This document shows positions 24,981 through 35,010 of a stretch of DNA of 64,000 nucleotides, piece after piece. The notes beneath the pieces are model-generated. The model was given only the letters and a program-made list of their open reading frames with translations, searched no databases and was not told the DNA's origin. Made by a program: the position numbers and the translations under genes. How positions within the stretch are numbered: position 1 is the stretch's first letter; every line of letters starts with the position of its first letter. The stretch is from Paenibacillus sp. BIC5C1 (GTDB lineage Bacteria > Bacillota > Bacilli > Paenibacillales > Paenibacillaceae), in contig NZ_CP135922.1 of the NCBI RefSeq assembly GCF_032399705.1, positions 2,170,001-2,234,000 of the forward strand, given 5' to 3'.

Positions 24981-26060
24981 TTGAGCCAATCAAATCGAAA
25001 TCGTCATCAATATCCGCGTGGACCGTTGGCATTGATGAGAGGGGTGTACAAATACACCATTCCGGAAACGCGGAAGGAATTGGATGGATGGCGTGCCCAA
25101 GCTGAAAAAATTCCGAATGAGGAATTGCGCAATCAGGCACTGGCCAGTCTCAGGGACAAGCAGTTCCACTGCGAAGGCGGGACCGTTTATGCTTTACCTG
25201 ATTTGCCGAACAGGCACATTCTGATTCCACTGATCGTTTCATATCAGACTATTAGTGATTATTTGGACAATCTGTGTGATCGCAGTACATCGATGGACCC
25301 GAATGACTTTCGGCTTCTCCATCAATCTATGCTTGATGCGGTAGATCCCGAAGCAACCCCTGTCAATTATTACGCGCTCCGTGAGGAGCAGGATGATGGT
25401 GGATACCTAAGGAATCTGGTTACCTCATGTCAGGAGCTGACTCGTCAGCTGCCAGGTTATGCATCCGCCAAGCCTCAAATTCAGGATCTGGCAGGCCTAT
25501 ACACGGACCTGCAGGTATATAAGCACATCAAGCCGGAACTGAGAGAAACAGCATTGCTGGAATGGTGGTCGGAACATCGCCACCGCACACCTCAGTTCCG
25601 TTGGAACGAATTTGCCGCCGCAACCGGCTCTACGCTGGGCGTATTCATGCTGTTTCTGGCTGCGAGTGATGAACAGCTGACAGAAGAGCAGGCGGCTTCG
25701 ATCCACACTGCCTATTTTCCTCATGTATGCGCACTGCACATCATGCTCGATTATTTAATCGATCAGGATGAAGATCGTATCGGAGGAGATCTCAACTTCT
25801 GCAATTATTATGAGAATGTGGAGACAATGCTGGACCGAATTGCTTTTATTGTGGAGATGGCCCGCAGTGATGTGCAGAAGATTCCGGGAAGTTCGTTCCA
25901 CCGGATGATTATCGAAGGACTGCTTGCCATTTACCTGTCTGATCCCAAAGTCAGCGAACAGCAGGAAGTTCGCGTCGTTTCCAAGCGTTTGATGAAGAAT
26001 AGTCCGATGACAAGAGTATTTTTCTTTATCTTTAGCCGCTGGATTCGTAAGCATATGTAA
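24981..26060 (+). CDS. ytpB: Tetraprenyl-beta-curcumene synthase (DUF2600, YtpB family)
   Basis: 359 residues starting with TTG, ten bases after GTGGAGG. The all-helical family shows two Asp-rich stretches, VSYQTISDYLDNLCDR (about residue 90) and MLDYLIDQDEDRIGGD (about 256), likely to bind Mg-diphosphate, plus a conserved CEGGTVYALPD. YtpB of Bacillus converts tetraprenyl diphosphate to beta-curcumene, a step to sesquarterpenes found in spores. No partner cyclase (sqhC-like) is in the window. pfkA follows after 54 bases without a terminator. Confidence 0.9.
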   Translation: MSQSNRNRHQYPRGPLALMRGVYKYTIPETRKELDGWRAQAEKIPNEELRNQALASLRDKQFHCEGGTVYALPDLPNRHILIPLIVSYQTISDYLDNLCDRSTSMDPNDFRLLHQSMLDAVDPEATPVNYYALREEQDDGGYLRNLVTSCQELTRQLPGYASAKPQIQDLAGLYTDLQVYKHIKPELRETALLEWWSEHRHRTPQFRWNEFAAATGSTLGVFMLFLAASDEQLTEEQAASIHTAYFPHVCALHIMLDYLIDQDEDRIGGDLNFCNYYENVETMLDRIAFIVEMARSDVQKIPGSSFHRMIIEGLLAIYLSDPKVSEQQEVRVVSKRLMKNSPMTRVFFFIFSRWIRKHM

Positions 26061-26114
26061 GTCAGGCGTGATTTGGTGGGAGCCTGAAGTGAAACTAGAG
26101 GAGGAAGAAACATC

Positions 26115-27086
26115 ATGACAGCAGTAAAGAAAATCGCAGTTTTAACGAGCGGTGGTGATTCACAAGGGATGAACGCGGCTGTTCGTGCGGTTGTTCGCAG
26201 CGGACTGTTTCACGGTCTCGAAGTGTACGGGGTTCAACGTGGATACCAGGGGCTTTTGAATAACGATATTTTCCCAATGGACTTGCGGAGTGTAGGGGAT
26301 ATCATCCAGCGTGGGGGAACGGTTCTGCAATCGGCACGCTGTAAGGAATTCTATACCGCTGAAGGTCAGCAAAAAGGTGCAGACATTCTGCGTGCACGCG
26401 GCATTGACGGCCTGGTTGTTATTGGTGGGGACGGTTCATATAACGGCGCCAACAAACTGAGCAAGTTGGGCATCAACACGATGGGTCTTCCGGGAACGAT
26501 TGATAATGACGTTTCTTTCACCGATTACACGATCGGATTCGATACAGCAGTAAGCGTAGTAGTAGATGCAGTTAACAAATTGCGCGATACCATGTCTTCA
26601 CACGAACGTTCTTCCATCGTTGAAGTCATGGGTCGTCACTGTGGCGATATCGCTTTACATGCAGGACTCGCTTCGGGTGCAGAAACAATTCTTGTACCGG
26701 AAGTTCCGTTTGACATGGACGAAGTGGCAGATCGCATGAAAGCCAACTTTGCACATGGCAAACGCCACAGTATCATCATCGTTGCTGAAGGTGTGGGTAA
26801 AGGTGAGGATGTAGCGAAAGAACTGATGGAACGCTGCCCAACATATGAGCCACGTGTAACTGTCTTGGGTCACATTCAGCGTGGAGGTACGCCAACTCCG
26901 TTTGACCGTAACCTTGCCAGTCGTTTGGGAGATTTCGCCGTACGCAGTCTGATCGCAGGAGAGACAGACAAAGGTTGCGGTATTATCAAGGGTGAGCTGA
27001 CCCTGACCGACATTGATAAAGTTGTTAATACCAAAAAAGACTTCGATATGGAGACTTACCAGCTTGCACAGCGTTTGTCCCAATAA
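26115..27086 (+). CDS. pfkA: ATP-dependent 6-phosphofructokinase
   Basis: 323 residues, typical bacterial PfkA. Motifs: VLTSGGDSQGMNAAVRAV for ATP binding (Gln replaces the common Pro in GGDSPGMN), VIGGDGSYNGA, the catalytic PGTIDNDV and MGRHCGDIA for fructose 6-phosphate, and GHIQRGGTPTPFDR. The GGDGS glycine signals ATP rather than pyrophosphate use. It catalyses the committed step of glycolysis. Placement next to ytpB, away from accA and pyk, is unusual compared with Bacillus. AGAGGAGG precedes the ATG. Confidence 0.97.
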   Translation: MTAVKKIAVLTSGGDSQGMNAAVRAVVRSGLFHGLEVYGVQRGYQGLLNNDIFPMDLRSVGDIIQRGGTVLQSARCKEFYTAEGQQKGADILRARGIDGLVVIGGDGSYNGANKLSKLGINTMGLPGTIDNDVSFTDYTIGFDTAVSVVVDAVNKLRDTMSSHERSSIVEVMGRHCGDIALHAGLASGAETILVPEVPFDMDEVADRMKANFAHGKRHSIIIVAEGVGKGEDVAKELMERCPTYEPRVTVLGHIQRGGTPTPFDRNLASRLGDFAVRSLIAGETDKGCGIIKGELTLTDIDKVVNTKKDFDMETYQLAQRLSQ

Positions 27087-27116
27087 TCAAGTCATCACCA
27101 AAAGTTAAAATCAAAG

Positions 27117-27153
27117 GAGCACAGCCCGTTTTATCACGGGCTGTGCTCTTTTT
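27117..27153. terminator. Two-way terminator between pfkA and the MATE gene
   Basis: GAGCACAGCCCGT pairs perfectly with ACGGGCTGTGCTC around a six-base loop, followed by T5 on the plus strand; the convergent MATE gene ends 13 bases later. Confidence 0.9.
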
Positions 27154-27165
27154 GTTATATTTCCA

Positions 27166-28533
27166 TTATTTGTTTTCAGCCAAACGTACCGATGCTTGTT
27201 TCTGCACAAGGAACAATCTCCAGAGAAGCGCTGTTGCTCCAACGGCGAGGCCAGTAATGAGTCCAACCCAGTATCCAAATGCACCGAGTGAGGTATACGT
27301 AGCCGTGATGTAGCCGACAGGTAGACCGATGATCCAGTACGCAACAAACGTTATAATCAATGCAGGATTCACGTCTTTGTAGCCCCGAAGTGCTCCCTGT
27401 GTTGGGGTGGCAATGGCATCAGAGATTTGAAAGAAGATGGCGTAAATCAGGAAATGCTGTGTCAAAGCAATAACTTCACGATCATTCGAGTACACGCCCG
27501 CAATTTGTTCCCCGAATACCAGTAATACCACAGCGGTTAACAGAGAAAGCCCAATGGCACCTCCGATACCAAGGAGACTGTATTGCTTTGCATCTCTCAC
27601 ACGCCCTGCACCCGCCTCATAGCCGACAAGAATCGTAAGGGCCATACATATGCTCACAGGCAGCATATACAGCGTAGAAGCGAAATTCAGGGCCGCCTGG
27701 TGTGCAGCAATCGTAATGGTGTCGAACCGGCTCATTAATAATGTAACTGCTGCAAAGATAGAGGTTTCAAAAAAAGTAGCGAAACCGATGGGAACGCCGA
27801 TCTTGAGCAGCTCTTTCCATTTGTTCAATGAAATTTTGGGCATTTTTCGAAAAATCCCATATTGGGCAAAGGGCTCAATCCGGTGTACGAAAAAGAGGCT
27901 GAGGAGAAAAATGAGCCAATATGTACTGGCAGTAGCCACCCCTGCTCCGACACCTCCCAGTTGGGGAAAGCCCCAGCGTCCAAAGATAAGCAAATAGTTC
28001 AGAAAGATGTTTACAGGCAGCGAAACCAGCGTAATCATCATGGTGATCCGTGTCTGGCCCAGTGCATCCATAAAACTGCGCAGCACAGTGTAGCCGAAAA
28101 GGGGGATAACCCCAAAAGCCAAAGCACACAGAAAATAGAAGGCGACTTGGGCAACCCGCGGCTCCAAAGGCATTCCGTTTAGAATCGGACTAAGCAGCAA
28201 TGTGCCTGCTGCAAGAACGACGATTCCGACCGCCACACCGAGATATAAGGCTTGAATGACGCTATGACCGATCTTGTCGTTATGCTTTGAGCCGAGCAGG
28301 TGGGAGACGACAGGTGTAATGCCAATCAGTATACCACTTAGTCCTGTTTGCACCGGCAACCACAGACTTGTGCCAATGGCAACACCCGCGAGATCAGCCG
28401 GGGAGAACTTGCCTGACATATTCGTATCGAAAAACGACATCGCAGATAGGGCAATTTGTGTTGTAAAGATGGGTAAAAATATAATCAGAAATTGCTTTAC
28501 TTTTTGAGAAAAACTGGTGGTGGTCATGTTCAC
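27166..28533 (-). CDS. MATE family efflux transporter (NorM-like)
   Basis: About 455 residues from the GTG at 28533, which has TGAGG eight bases upstream; the frame continues to a GTG at 28566 without a site. Twelve membrane helices in two MatE halves, with [25 protein letters not shown] in helix 1-2 (in parts) and [10 protein letters not shown]. NorM-type proteins export cationic drugs using Na+ or H+ gradients. A terminator pair separates it from pfkA. Confidence 0.93.
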   Translation of the reverse strand: MNMTTTSFSQKVKQFLIIFLPIFTTQIALSAMSFFDTNMSGKFSPADLAGVAIGTSLWLPVQTGLSGILIGITPVVSHLLGSKHNDKIGHSVIQALYLGVAVGIVVLAAGTLLLSPILNGMPLEPRVAQVAFYFLCALAFGVIPLFGYTVLRSFMDALGQTRITMMITLVSLPVNIFLNYLLIFGRWGFPQLGGVGAGVATASTYWLIFLLSLFFVHRIEPFAQYGIFRKMPKISLNKWKELLKIGVPIGFATFFETSIFAAVTLLMSRFDTITIAAHQAALNFASTLYMLPVSICMALTILVGYEAGAGRVRDAKQYSLLGIGGAIGLSLLTAVVLLVFGEQIAGVYSNDREVIALTQHFLIYAIFFQISDAIATPTQGALRGYKDVNPALIITFVAYWIIGLPVGYITATYTSLGAFGYWVGLITGLAVGATALLWRLFLVQKQASVRLAENK

Positions 28534-28668
28534 TGGCAGTGCCTCACTATTCTTAAGAGTTATCACTAAACTGTCATGTACGGACAGCTATTTATTGTAG
28601 TGGATTTTGAGCGATTTGAATAGGGAGGGGGGGATGTGGTTGTGCGGAAGGTAAGGTTAAGAGAGTAG

Positions 28669-28705
28669 TAAAAAACCTCGCTCCAGATGAGGACGGAACG
28701 AGGTT
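28669..28705 (-). terminator. Terminator of the DUF4015 gene
   Basis: On the minus strand AACCTCGtTCC pairs with GGAGCGAGGTT around an eleven-base loop, then T-rich sequence. It lies 33 bases after the stop of the glycoside hydrolase-like gene. Confidence 0.75.
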
Positions 28706-28737
28706 ATTGGAGTAAACTGAACAAAAATAAGAGTGCA

Positions 28738-29919
28738 TTATTTATAGTTTACGTCTGGCGTATACCGATTGGACGCATTCCAGAGCAGGTACTCATTCAC
28801 ATTCATGTCCTTCATCGCACGAATTTGGTCCTCTACCTGTTTTTTACCGTATTTGATGTAATGTCCACTGCCTAGCCAGCTTGCGGTAAAGTCCTGAATC
28901 CATGGGCGGATAACGGGTTTTAGCTCTTTGGTTGGATCAAGTTTCTTATGTGTATCTTTCATGGAGCCTTTGATGGTTGTATAGGGATCTTTGTCTGGGT
29001 CCTTTACACCGTACCAGCCGGTGGAGTAGTGACTTGGGTAAACCATCGGCGAGATGACATCCACGTTTTCAGATATCTTCACAAAATCCTGTCCAATACC
29101 TTCGGCTGCGGGTACTGAGGCCGCGTAACCGAATATATCAACCGAGACTCGGACACCCAGCGGTGCCAGCTCCTTGCGTGCATACTGCACGAATTCGGCT
29201 ACAATGTCGACCCGGGACTTGTCGGACTTAGTGTATTTTAATGCGTCTGCACGTGTTTCAAAACCTTCCGGAAAACGAACATAGTCGAACTGAATTTCTT
29301 TAAATCCCAATTTAGCAGCTTCCTTGGCGATCTCTATGTTGTAATCCCATACTTCCTTGCTGTAGGGATTCACGAAGCTGTCGCCTTTGCCATTGGCCCA
29401 TACAGAACCGTCCTTGTTGCGGAAAGAGATCTCCGGATTTTTTTTGGCGAGAATTGTATCCTTGAATACAACGACTCGTGCGATCGGGTATACATCATGT
29501 TTTTGCAGACGTTTCATCAAGGCATCCATATCACGGATAAAAGGCTGAGATTTGCCCATTTTCTGTAACGTCTTGTTCTCCGTAGGGTAAGTTATGTATC
29601 CAAGATCGTCTTTGATATCGATGACCATGGAATTGAGCTCTGTGTTATCCATTAGATCGAGTAATGATGTCATGCGTGCGCCACCGGCGCTGTAAGCCGT
29701 CACATAAATGCCTTTGACAACGGGTGCATCAGGCTGTGGGTCAATTTTGGCAGGCGGGTTATCCGCATCAATAACGATCTGATCTTTTTGAGATTGAATG
29801 ATGGCCGTGTTGAAACTGTTCGTTAATGATTGAAAAGGTTGATTCCCTTGATCCGCAGTAGCTGGTGTACCACTGAAGGTTCCCCACGCCATAGCCAGTA
29901 AAGCCCAAAACAGGTTCAT
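28738..29919 (-). CDS. Putative glycoside hydrolase (DUF4015 / TIM barrel)
   Basis: 393 residues. Signal peptide (about 1-22, MNLFWALLAMAWG core), a Gln/Asn-rich linker, then a TIM-barrel domain from about residue 67. Family motifs: VKGIYVTAYSAGG, MVIDIKDDLGYITYP, PIARVVVFKD, GFKEIQFDYVRFPEG and VDIFGY, with candidate acid residues in the FDYVRFP and VDIFG strands. DUF4015 proteins are exported and glycosidase-like, but substrates are unknown. GGGAG precedes the ATG. Monocistronic. Confidence 0.88.
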   Translation of the reverse strand: MNLFWALLAMAWGTFSGTPATADQGNQPFQSLTNSFNTAIIQSQKDQIVIDADNPPAKIDPQPDAPVVKGIYVTAYSAGGARMTSLLDLMDNTELNSMVIDIKDDLGYITYPTENKTLQKMGKSQPFIRDMDALMKRLQKHDVYPIARVVVFKDTILAKKNPEISFRNKDGSVWANGKGDSFVNPYSKEVWDYNIEIAKEAAKLGFKEIQFDYVRFPEGFETRADALKYTKSDKSRVDIVAEFVQYARKELAPLGVRVSVDIFGYAASVPAAEGIGQDFVKISENVDVISPMVYPSHYSTGWYGVKDPDKDPYTTIKGSMKDTHKKLDPTKELKPVIRPWIQDFTASWLGSGHYIKYGKKQVEDQIRAMKDMNVNEYLLWNASNRYTPDVNYK

Positions 29920-30014
29920 TCATTTCCACTCCCCTATGTGCATTCCATGTTTGAATTATACAATAAAGCCTCTGGGCTTTTAACCATATTATTCAAGGGA
30001 TGAAACACATGGGA

Positions 30015-30060
30015 AAAATGAAAACCGCTTCCTGTTGAGGGTAACCCCCACAAGAAGCGG
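30015..30060 (-). terminator. Terminator of the 64-residue gene
   Basis: On the minus strand CCGCTTC...GAAGCGG with inner TGTgGGGG/CCCtcaaCA pairing, then TTTTC and a further T-rich run. Confidence 0.8.
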
Positions 30061-30079
30061 CGTGATCAATCTAAAAAAA

Positions 30080-30274
30080 TTATTGAATGTAAATCTCATT
30101 TTGATGCTCACAAATACTGTACTGAATGATTTCCATTGCGTCTCCCTGTTCCAGGATGCCCAGCCCATCCCGGAGAACAATCAGTGAGTCGAGCTCATTC
30201 GGTTTTAAGAAAGGGAGCATTTCCGGGCACCATCTGTTGACGATTTCAAACAGTTTTACCGTTTCCATATCCAC
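30080..30274 (-). CDS. Conserved small hypothetical protein
   Basis: 64 residues from the GTG at 30274, eight bases after GGGAAGG. Acidic and soluble, with METVKLFEIVNRWCPEML and LKPNELDSLIVLRDGLGILEQ looking like two amphipathic helices. Own promoter and terminator support a real gene. No family recognised. Confidence 0.6.
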   Translation of the reverse strand: MDMETVKLFEIVNRWCPEMLPFLKPNELDSLIVLRDGLGILEQGDAMEIIQYSICEHQNEIYIQ

Positions 30275-30402
30275 AATAATCACCCTTCCCTACTCGAATT
30301 CCAAAATGGTAAGTCATTCGGCGCGATTCGGAAAAGCACATGGTTCTGTGAAATTGAAGGGTACATCCTGCTATACAACATATTTAGGAGCCGTACACCG
30401 TT

Positions 30403-30430
30403 ATTATACCACAATGTTTAGAATTGTTAA
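30403..30430 (-). promoter_or_regulatory. Promoter of the 64-residue gene
   Basis: On the minus strand TTAACA (30425-30430) and a perfect TATAAT (30403-30408) with 16 bases between. The predicted 5' leader is about 120 bases; I see no known riboswitch in it. Confidence 0.6.
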
Positions 30431-30443
30431 CCGTACATCTGTC

Positions 30444-31265
30444 TCAACTTCGGCGGAAAGAGCCCATAACTCCAACCGTTTCCACAATATTAACAAAAGC
30501 GTTCGGATCCGTTTCCTTGATAATTCGTTTGATTTCAACGAGTTCGTAGCGAGTAGTCACTGTCATTAACATGTCCTTTTCGATGTCTGTATATGCTCCC
30601 TGGGTTTTGATTTTGGTGACCCCACGAGGGCGAACAAGCAATTTTTTCAACATCGCTTCGGTTTCATTGGTAATGATGTACAAGGTGACTTTGACATGGC
30701 TGATGTGAATCAGATCCAGCACTTTGCCTGTGATATAGATCGATACCATGGAGGCAAGCGCGATGTTCCAGTCATCATTCAGATACCCTGCTAGCATAAT
30801 AATGGCTCCGTTCATGCCAGCCATTACCGTACCAATCGGGAAATCACGATTACGGGTGAAAATGGAACCAACAATGTCGAGCCCGCCCGTCGAGCCGCCG
30901 ACTCGGAAGGAAACTCCTGTACCTAATCCCACTAAAACACCGCCAAAAACACAGCTCAGAAGGGGATCTGTTGCCACAGCAAAAACAGGCAGAAGCCCGA
31001 TGAACCATGAAGTGGCTGCTACCGAAACAATACTTAATGTAATGAAACGTCGTCCAAGAATAAACCAACCTGCAATGAGCAGAGGAATGTTTAGAACAAA
31101 ATACATTATACTAAGATTCAAATTCGTAAAATAGCCGAGAAGCATGGAAATACCGGATACCCCGCCGCTGAGAAGCTGATGGGGAACCAAAAACCAGTTG
31201 AAGCCGCAGGCAATAGCTGCAGCACCCAATACGATCACTAAACAGTGCCAAACCATTTTGGGCAA
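30444..31265 (-). CDS. YitT family membrane protein (DUF161/DUF2179)
   Basis: About 273 residues from the TTG at 31265, which has GAGGTG seven bases upstream; the longer open frame to 31367 has no site. Five to six membrane helices carry the family patterns AIACGFNWFLVPHQLLSGGVSG (in parts), GLGTGVSFRVGGSTGGLD and TRNRDFPIG. A C-terminal soluble DUF2179 domain (about 220-273) ends with TDPNAFVNIVET. The family is widespread in Firmicutes and of unknown transport role. Confidence 0.92.
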   Translation of the reverse strand: MPKMVWHCLVIVLGAAAIACGFNWFLVPHQLLSGGVSGISMLLGYFTNLNLSIMYFVLNIPLLIAGWFILGRRFITLSIVSVAATSWFIGLLPVFAVATDPLLSCVFGGVLVGLGTGVSFRVGGSTGGLDIVGSIFTRNRDFPIGTVMAGMNGAIIMLAGYLNDDWNIALASMVSIYITGKVLDLIHISHVKVTLYIITNETEAMLKKLLVRPRGVTKIKTQGAYTDIEKDMLMTVTTRYELVEIKRIIKETDPNAFVNIVETVGVMGSFRRS

Positions 31266-31568
31266 TTTAATCACCTCATTTATATTTAAAACCAGATTGC
31301 TGGTAATCTTGAATTGTTTTGTGATATAATGATTTGTGGATATTCTTGAGTAGGAAACTTTTTCCAAATGGAACGATAAAATTTGAAATGTTTCAAACGC
31401 ATGTATGTAGTTTTAGTCTTATGTTGGGGACCCATTCACGAATTATGTTCGTTTGTGAAAATAATTCGACTTGATGGGATAACCTATAAATATTAACGCT
31501 ACTTAAGAATACAGACAACAAAGTGGATTGTCCACCATGTCCACCATATAGAAGGAGTATGAATAATT
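31266..31568. other. Intergenic region between yitT-like and cshA-like genes
   Basis: AT-rich, 303 bases, divergent promoters expected. A TATAAATATT stretch at 31485-31494 could be a -10 for the helicase, which would give a leader of roughly 70 bases. I see no confident hairpin or riboswitch. Confidence 0.35.
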
Positions 31569-33152
31569 TTGACAAATTTAAATTTCACAGATTTCAATCT
31601 TGAACCACTGGTGCTGCAAGCGATCACCGAACTTGGTTTTGAAGAGGCAACTCCGATTCAATCCAAATCAATCCCTCTTGCTCTTGAAGGAAGAGACTTG
31701 ATCGGTCAAGCTCAAACGGGTACTGGTAAAACCGCTGCATTTGGTATTCCATTGATCAGCAAAATCTCCAAAAGTGATGAAAAAATCCGCGCCCTCATTA
31801 TGGCACCTACACGTGAACTCGCGATCCAAGTTGCCGAAGAAATCGAAAAACTCACCCGCTTCAAAGGTTTGCGCTCCCTGCCAATTTACGGAGGACAAGA
31901 TATCGTTCGTCAAATCCGTGCACTGAAAAGAAAACCACAGATCATCATTGGTACACCAGGACGTCTCTTGGACCATATCAACCGCAAAACAATCAAACTC
32001 GATGATGTACAAACTGTTGTATTGGATGAAGCAGATGAAATGCTCGACATGGGTTTCATGGAGGATATTCAATCCATCCTGAAACAAGTTCCAGACGAGC
32101 GTCAAACGATGCTGTTCTCAGCAACAATGCCTCCTAACATTCAAAAATTGGCTCAACAATTCTTGAACAACCCTGAGCACGTTTCCGTGATCCCTAAACA
32201 AGTAAGCGCGCCTTTGATTGACCAAGCTTACATCGAAGTGCCTGAGCGTCAAAAATTCGAAGCACTCAGCCGTTTGTTGGATATGGAATCTCCTGAATTG
32301 GCGATCGTATTCGGACGTACTAAACGTCGTGTTGACGAATTGGCTGAAGCTTTGCAAAAACGTGGATACTCTGCTGACGGTCTTCATGGTGACTTGTCGC
32401 AAAACCAACGTGATACAGTAATGCGTAAGTTCCGTGACGGCAGCATTGATGTACTCGTTGCAACTGACGTAGCTGCACGTGGACTCGACGTATCCGGCGT
32501 AACTCACGTTGTGAACTTTGACCTTCCGCAAGATCCGGAGAGCTATGTTCACCGTATCGGCCGTACAGGTCGTGCGGGTAAAGAGGGTGCTGCATGGTCC
32601 TTCGTTACTCCGCGTGAGATCGACCACCTGCACTTCATCGAGCGTGTAACACGTCACCGTATTCCTCGCAAACCACTGCCAACAATGGCTGAGGCTGTAG
32701 AAGGAAAACAACGTTTGACAGCTGAGCGTTTGCTCGAAATCGTACAATCTGGCGAACTGAACGAATACAAAGGTATCGCGATTCAAATGCTTGAGCAATA
32801 TGATTCTGTTCAACTGTTGTCGGCTGCTCTGAAGCTCCTGACAGGTGACAAAAAAGATGCTCAAGTTGATCTGACTCCTGAAGATCCGATTCGTGCGAAA
32901 CGTCGTAAACCAGATGTTCGCTCTGGCGGACGCAAACCATCTGGTTACAGCGGCAACCGCAGCAGTGGTGGTGGCGGTGGTTACAACCGTGATCGCAACA
33001 GCAGTGGCGGCGGACGTGGTGGATACAACCGCGATCGTAACAGCAGTGGTAGTGGAAGTGGAAGCAGAGAAGGTGGTTACAACCGTGACCGCAAACCACG
33101 TCCAAGCAACAATGAAGGACGTCGTCCTGCCAAAGATTCTTCTTTCGAATAA
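31569..33152 (+). CDS. cshA: DEAD-box RNA helicase, CshA-like
   Basis: 527 residues starting with TTG, ten bases after AAGGAG. All DEAD-box motifs are present: ATPIQ (Q), AQTGTGKT (I), PTRELA (Ia), TPGRLLDH (Ib), DEAD (II), SAT (III), IVFGRTKR (IV), [11 protein letters not shown] (V) and [10 protein letters not shown] (VI). After the CshA-type middle region the tail (about 455-527) is basic and low complexity, with three copies of a YNRDR unit and Ser/Gly runs, an RGG-like RNA-binding tail. CshA acts in mRNA decay, ribosome assembly and cold growth. Codon use looks strongly biased, fitting high expression. Confidence 0.93.
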   Translation: MTNLNFTDFNLEPLVLQAITELGFEEATPIQSKSIPLALEGRDLIGQAQTGTGKTAAFGIPLISKISKSDEKIRALIMAPTRELAIQVAEEIEKLTRFKGLRSLPIYGGQDIVRQIRALKRKPQIIIGTPGRLLDHINRKTIKLDDVQTVVLDEADEMLDMGFMEDIQSILKQVPDERQTMLFSATMPPNIQKLAQQFLNNPEHVSVIPKQVSAPLIDQAYIEVPERQKFEALSRLLDMESPELAIVFGRTKRRVDELAEALQKRGYSADGLHGDLSQNQRDTVMRKFRDGSIDVLVATDVAARGLDVSGVTHVVNFDLPQDPESYVHRIGRTGRAGKEGAAWSFVTPREIDHLHFIERVTRHRIPRKPLPTMAEAVEGKQRLTAERLLEIVQSGELNEYKGIAIQMLEQYDSVQLLSAALKLLTGDKKDAQVDLTPEDPIRAKRRKPDVRSGGRKPSGYSGNRSSGGGGGYNRDRNSSGGGRGGYNRDRNSSGSGSGSREGGYNRDRKPRPSNNEGRRPAKDSSFE

Positions 33153-33170
33153 TATACAAGTGTGAACTGG

Positions 33171-33202
33171 AAAATGGAGCAGGGCGACTGCTCCATTTTT
33201 TT
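33171..33202 (+). terminator. Terminator of the helicase gene
   Basis: AAATGGAGCAG-GGCGA-CTGCTCCATTT stem running into seven T. Confidence 0.9.
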
Positions 33203-33335
33203 ATGTGCAGATTATGCCAAACCAGTATGCTGGTGATCTCTTTTCGGGAAGGGCTGGCTTTTCCTATCTATAATAAGGTATATTAATATTATTAGAATTA
33301 AGGCTAGACGCAAGGCTGCGGAGGAGGAGAATTGT

Positions 33336-34172
33336 TTGGAATTTAAAGGAGCTATGGGTGGGATCTACCGACTTACAGAGTGGATTACGAGACTGGCCGC
33401 AACCAATCTGTTGTGGGCTATTTGTTCGTCTCCGTTCTTGTTTTTCTTGTTTATGAAACTGCTCGTGATGCAGCAGAATCTGGCTAACGAATCACTACAA
33501 ATGAACTGGGCTATAGCCATTGTGGCACCGCTTACACTATTCCCGGCGACGTCAGCGCTGTTTACGGTTGTTCGTAAATGGAATATGGGTGATACGGACG
33601 TGCCGATCTTCCGTACTTTCTTTGTAGGTTACAAAGAGAACTACAAACAGAGTTTAGTTGGAGGCATCTTCTATACGTTGCTGTTTGCCATCATGTATCT
33701 GGATTACACAGTATACATGACACAATTCAAGAATATGCAGCTGGTCGGAATTATTATGCTCGTACTGTTGCTGCTGCTGTTTGTTTCTCTCTTTAACTTC
33801 TTCTCGATGGTTGTGCACTATCACATGTCGATCGGAATGATTATCAAAAATGCGGTTCTATTGACGCTGATTAGACCATTCCGTGTATTTTCCACGTTGC
33901 TGGGAAGCGGATTGTTGTTCTATATCGGTTTTCGTTATCCGGTCTTGTTCATCTTCTTCATTATTAGCATTGTTGCCTGGTTTGCTTTCTTCAACTTCTA
34001 CGCTACGTTTAATAAGATGCAGGAGCAGATGGAAAAGATGCAGCTGAAGAAAGAAGAAGAGGAAGCTGCAAAAGCCGCTGAACAGGCAGGGGAGTCTGTT
34101 GAGACAATAGAGACGGCTGAACCATCTGAAATTAAGCCATCTGACGAAAAGCAAGATAATATCCAAAAATAA
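33336..34172 (+). CDS. YesL family (DUF624) membrane protein
   Basis: 278 residues starting with TTG, six bases after GGAGGAGG. Five or six membrane helices; the N-terminal MGGIYRLTEWITRLAATNLLW and LFPATSALFTVVRKW (DUF624 hallmark) are clear. The tail (about 230-278) is a charged Glu/Lys/Ala coil. DUF624 members often lie beside sugar ABC transporters, but none is here. Function unknown. Confidence 0.9.
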   Translation: MEFKGAMGGIYRLTEWITRLAATNLLWAICSSPFLFFLFMKLLVMQQNLANESLQMNWAIAIVAPLTLFPATSALFTVVRKWNMGDTDVPIFRTFFVGYKENYKQSLVGGIFYTLLFAIMYLDYTVYMTQFKNMQLVGIIMLVLLLLLFVSLFNFFSMVVHYHMSIGMIIKNAVLLTLIRPFRVFSTLLGSGLLFYIGFRYPVLFIFFIISIVAWFAFFNFYATFNKMQEQMEKMQLKKEEEEAAKAAEQAGESVETIETAEPSEIKPSDEKQDNIQK

Positions 34173-34189
34173 AACATGAGCTGTCACCA

Positions 34190-34218
34190 TTTACTTTTTA
34201 CACAGTTAGGGATATAAT
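34190..34218 (+). promoter_or_regulatory. Promoter of the structured RNA
   Basis: TTTACT (34190-34195), 17-base spacer, perfect TATAAT (34213-34218). Start predicted at about A34225. Confidence 0.7.
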
Positions 34219-34224
34219 AATTGT

Positions 34225-34475
34225 ACATCCTGCGATGTACGTTTCGGTTATTCGTTGTTTTGAACCAATGATGATGTCTTCGGGAGATCAAATACAGAAT
34301 GTTGCTGAAACGCCCTGTCTATATGACATGGGGACTTCAAAAAACATTTTTGCGGCCACCCACCTGCTAAGCAGGTTCATAAGACAATGTAGCCGGACGG
34401 CATAGGCGGGTTCCTATTTTATCATGTACAGCACCCTGACTCTTCCTCTAATCCAGGAATTTCAGGGTGCTTTTT
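34225..34475 (+). ncRNA. ssrS: Structured non-coding RNA, likely 6S RNA
   Basis: No open frame, own promoter and own terminator. Folding by eye gives a long irregular closing helix: CCTGC/GCGGG, ATGT/GCAT and CGTTT/GGACG pair the two ends (5' about 34229-34246, 3' about 34392-34410), with an outer TGTACAT/ATGTACA pairing. A large open middle follows, with a 3'-side ACCTGC-TAA-GCAGGT stem, and an apical AATGTT...AACATT helix capped by CCC-TGTC/GACA-GGG. A 200-base rod with a central bubble is the hallmark of 6S RNA, which mimics an open promoter and holds RNA polymerase in stationary phase. The structural fit is good; I could not confirm by sequence search. Confidence 0.55.
34429..34475 (+). 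terminator. Terminator of the structured RNA
   Basis: AGCACCCTGA pairs with TCAGGGTGCT around a 22-base loop and runs into five T. Confidence 0.85.
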
Positions 34476-34601
34476 ATTTGAGCTTATTTTGTTGATTTGG
34501 CTGTATTTTGTTAAAAGTGTCGCTTGCCCTTTTGTTACTACATGAACAATGTTACACTAGTATACATAAATGGAACGGTTACATTCAAAGGAGGAAGGGT
34601 C

Positions 34602-34994
34602 TTGACCTTAAAGAGAACGCTCGTCGGTATCATCCGCAGCATGGAGGGAACCAGCGATCGAGCCAAGGATCCCAAATTAAAAACACGGTATTATAACTTA
34701 TCCAAAGACAGAGCCTGGGAAGAGGTTTCTTCGACACTCAAAAAGATTCCGGGTTATAAAGTATTGCATGAAGTGCCTTCTGTGGGAGAGGTCATACTGG
34801 AGAAGCGGACTACCTTTGGACGGACGATGGATATTACGGTTTCCATTATATCGGTAAGTCCTGTACGCAGTGCGGTCGATATGTATTCGGCTTCACGTGG
34901 TTCACTGGGAGATCTGGGTTCTAATTATCGCACGATCATGAACTTGTTCTCCGTATTGGATAAGAAGCTGAGTAAGTATAAGTCAAATGATTGA
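34602..34994 (+). CDS. DUF1499-like conserved protein
   Basis: 130 residues from the TTG at 34602, seven bases after GGAGG; the frame extends further up without a site. The core RTTFGRTMDITVSIIS and the end SASRGSLGDLGSNYRTIMNLF (in parts) resemble the DUF1499 'S-R-x-G-x-x-D-x-G-x-N' ending. No signal peptide. Function unknown. It follows the 6S-like RNA and ends at a two-way terminator. Confidence 0.75.
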   Translation: MTLKRTLVGIIRSMEGTSDRAKDPKLKTRYYNLSKDRAWEEVSSTLKKIPGYKVLHEVPSVGEVILEKRTTFGRTMDITVSIISVSPVRSAVDMYSASRGSLGDLGSNYRTIMNLFSVLDKKLSKYKSND

Positions 34995-35010
34995 AATAGA
35001 TGGGTGAATA

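Noticed and set aside
32118..33165. Long open frames opposite and inside the helicase gene
   Set aside because: They are shadows of a codon-biased gene and its low-complexity tail, with no start signals or protein-like composition.
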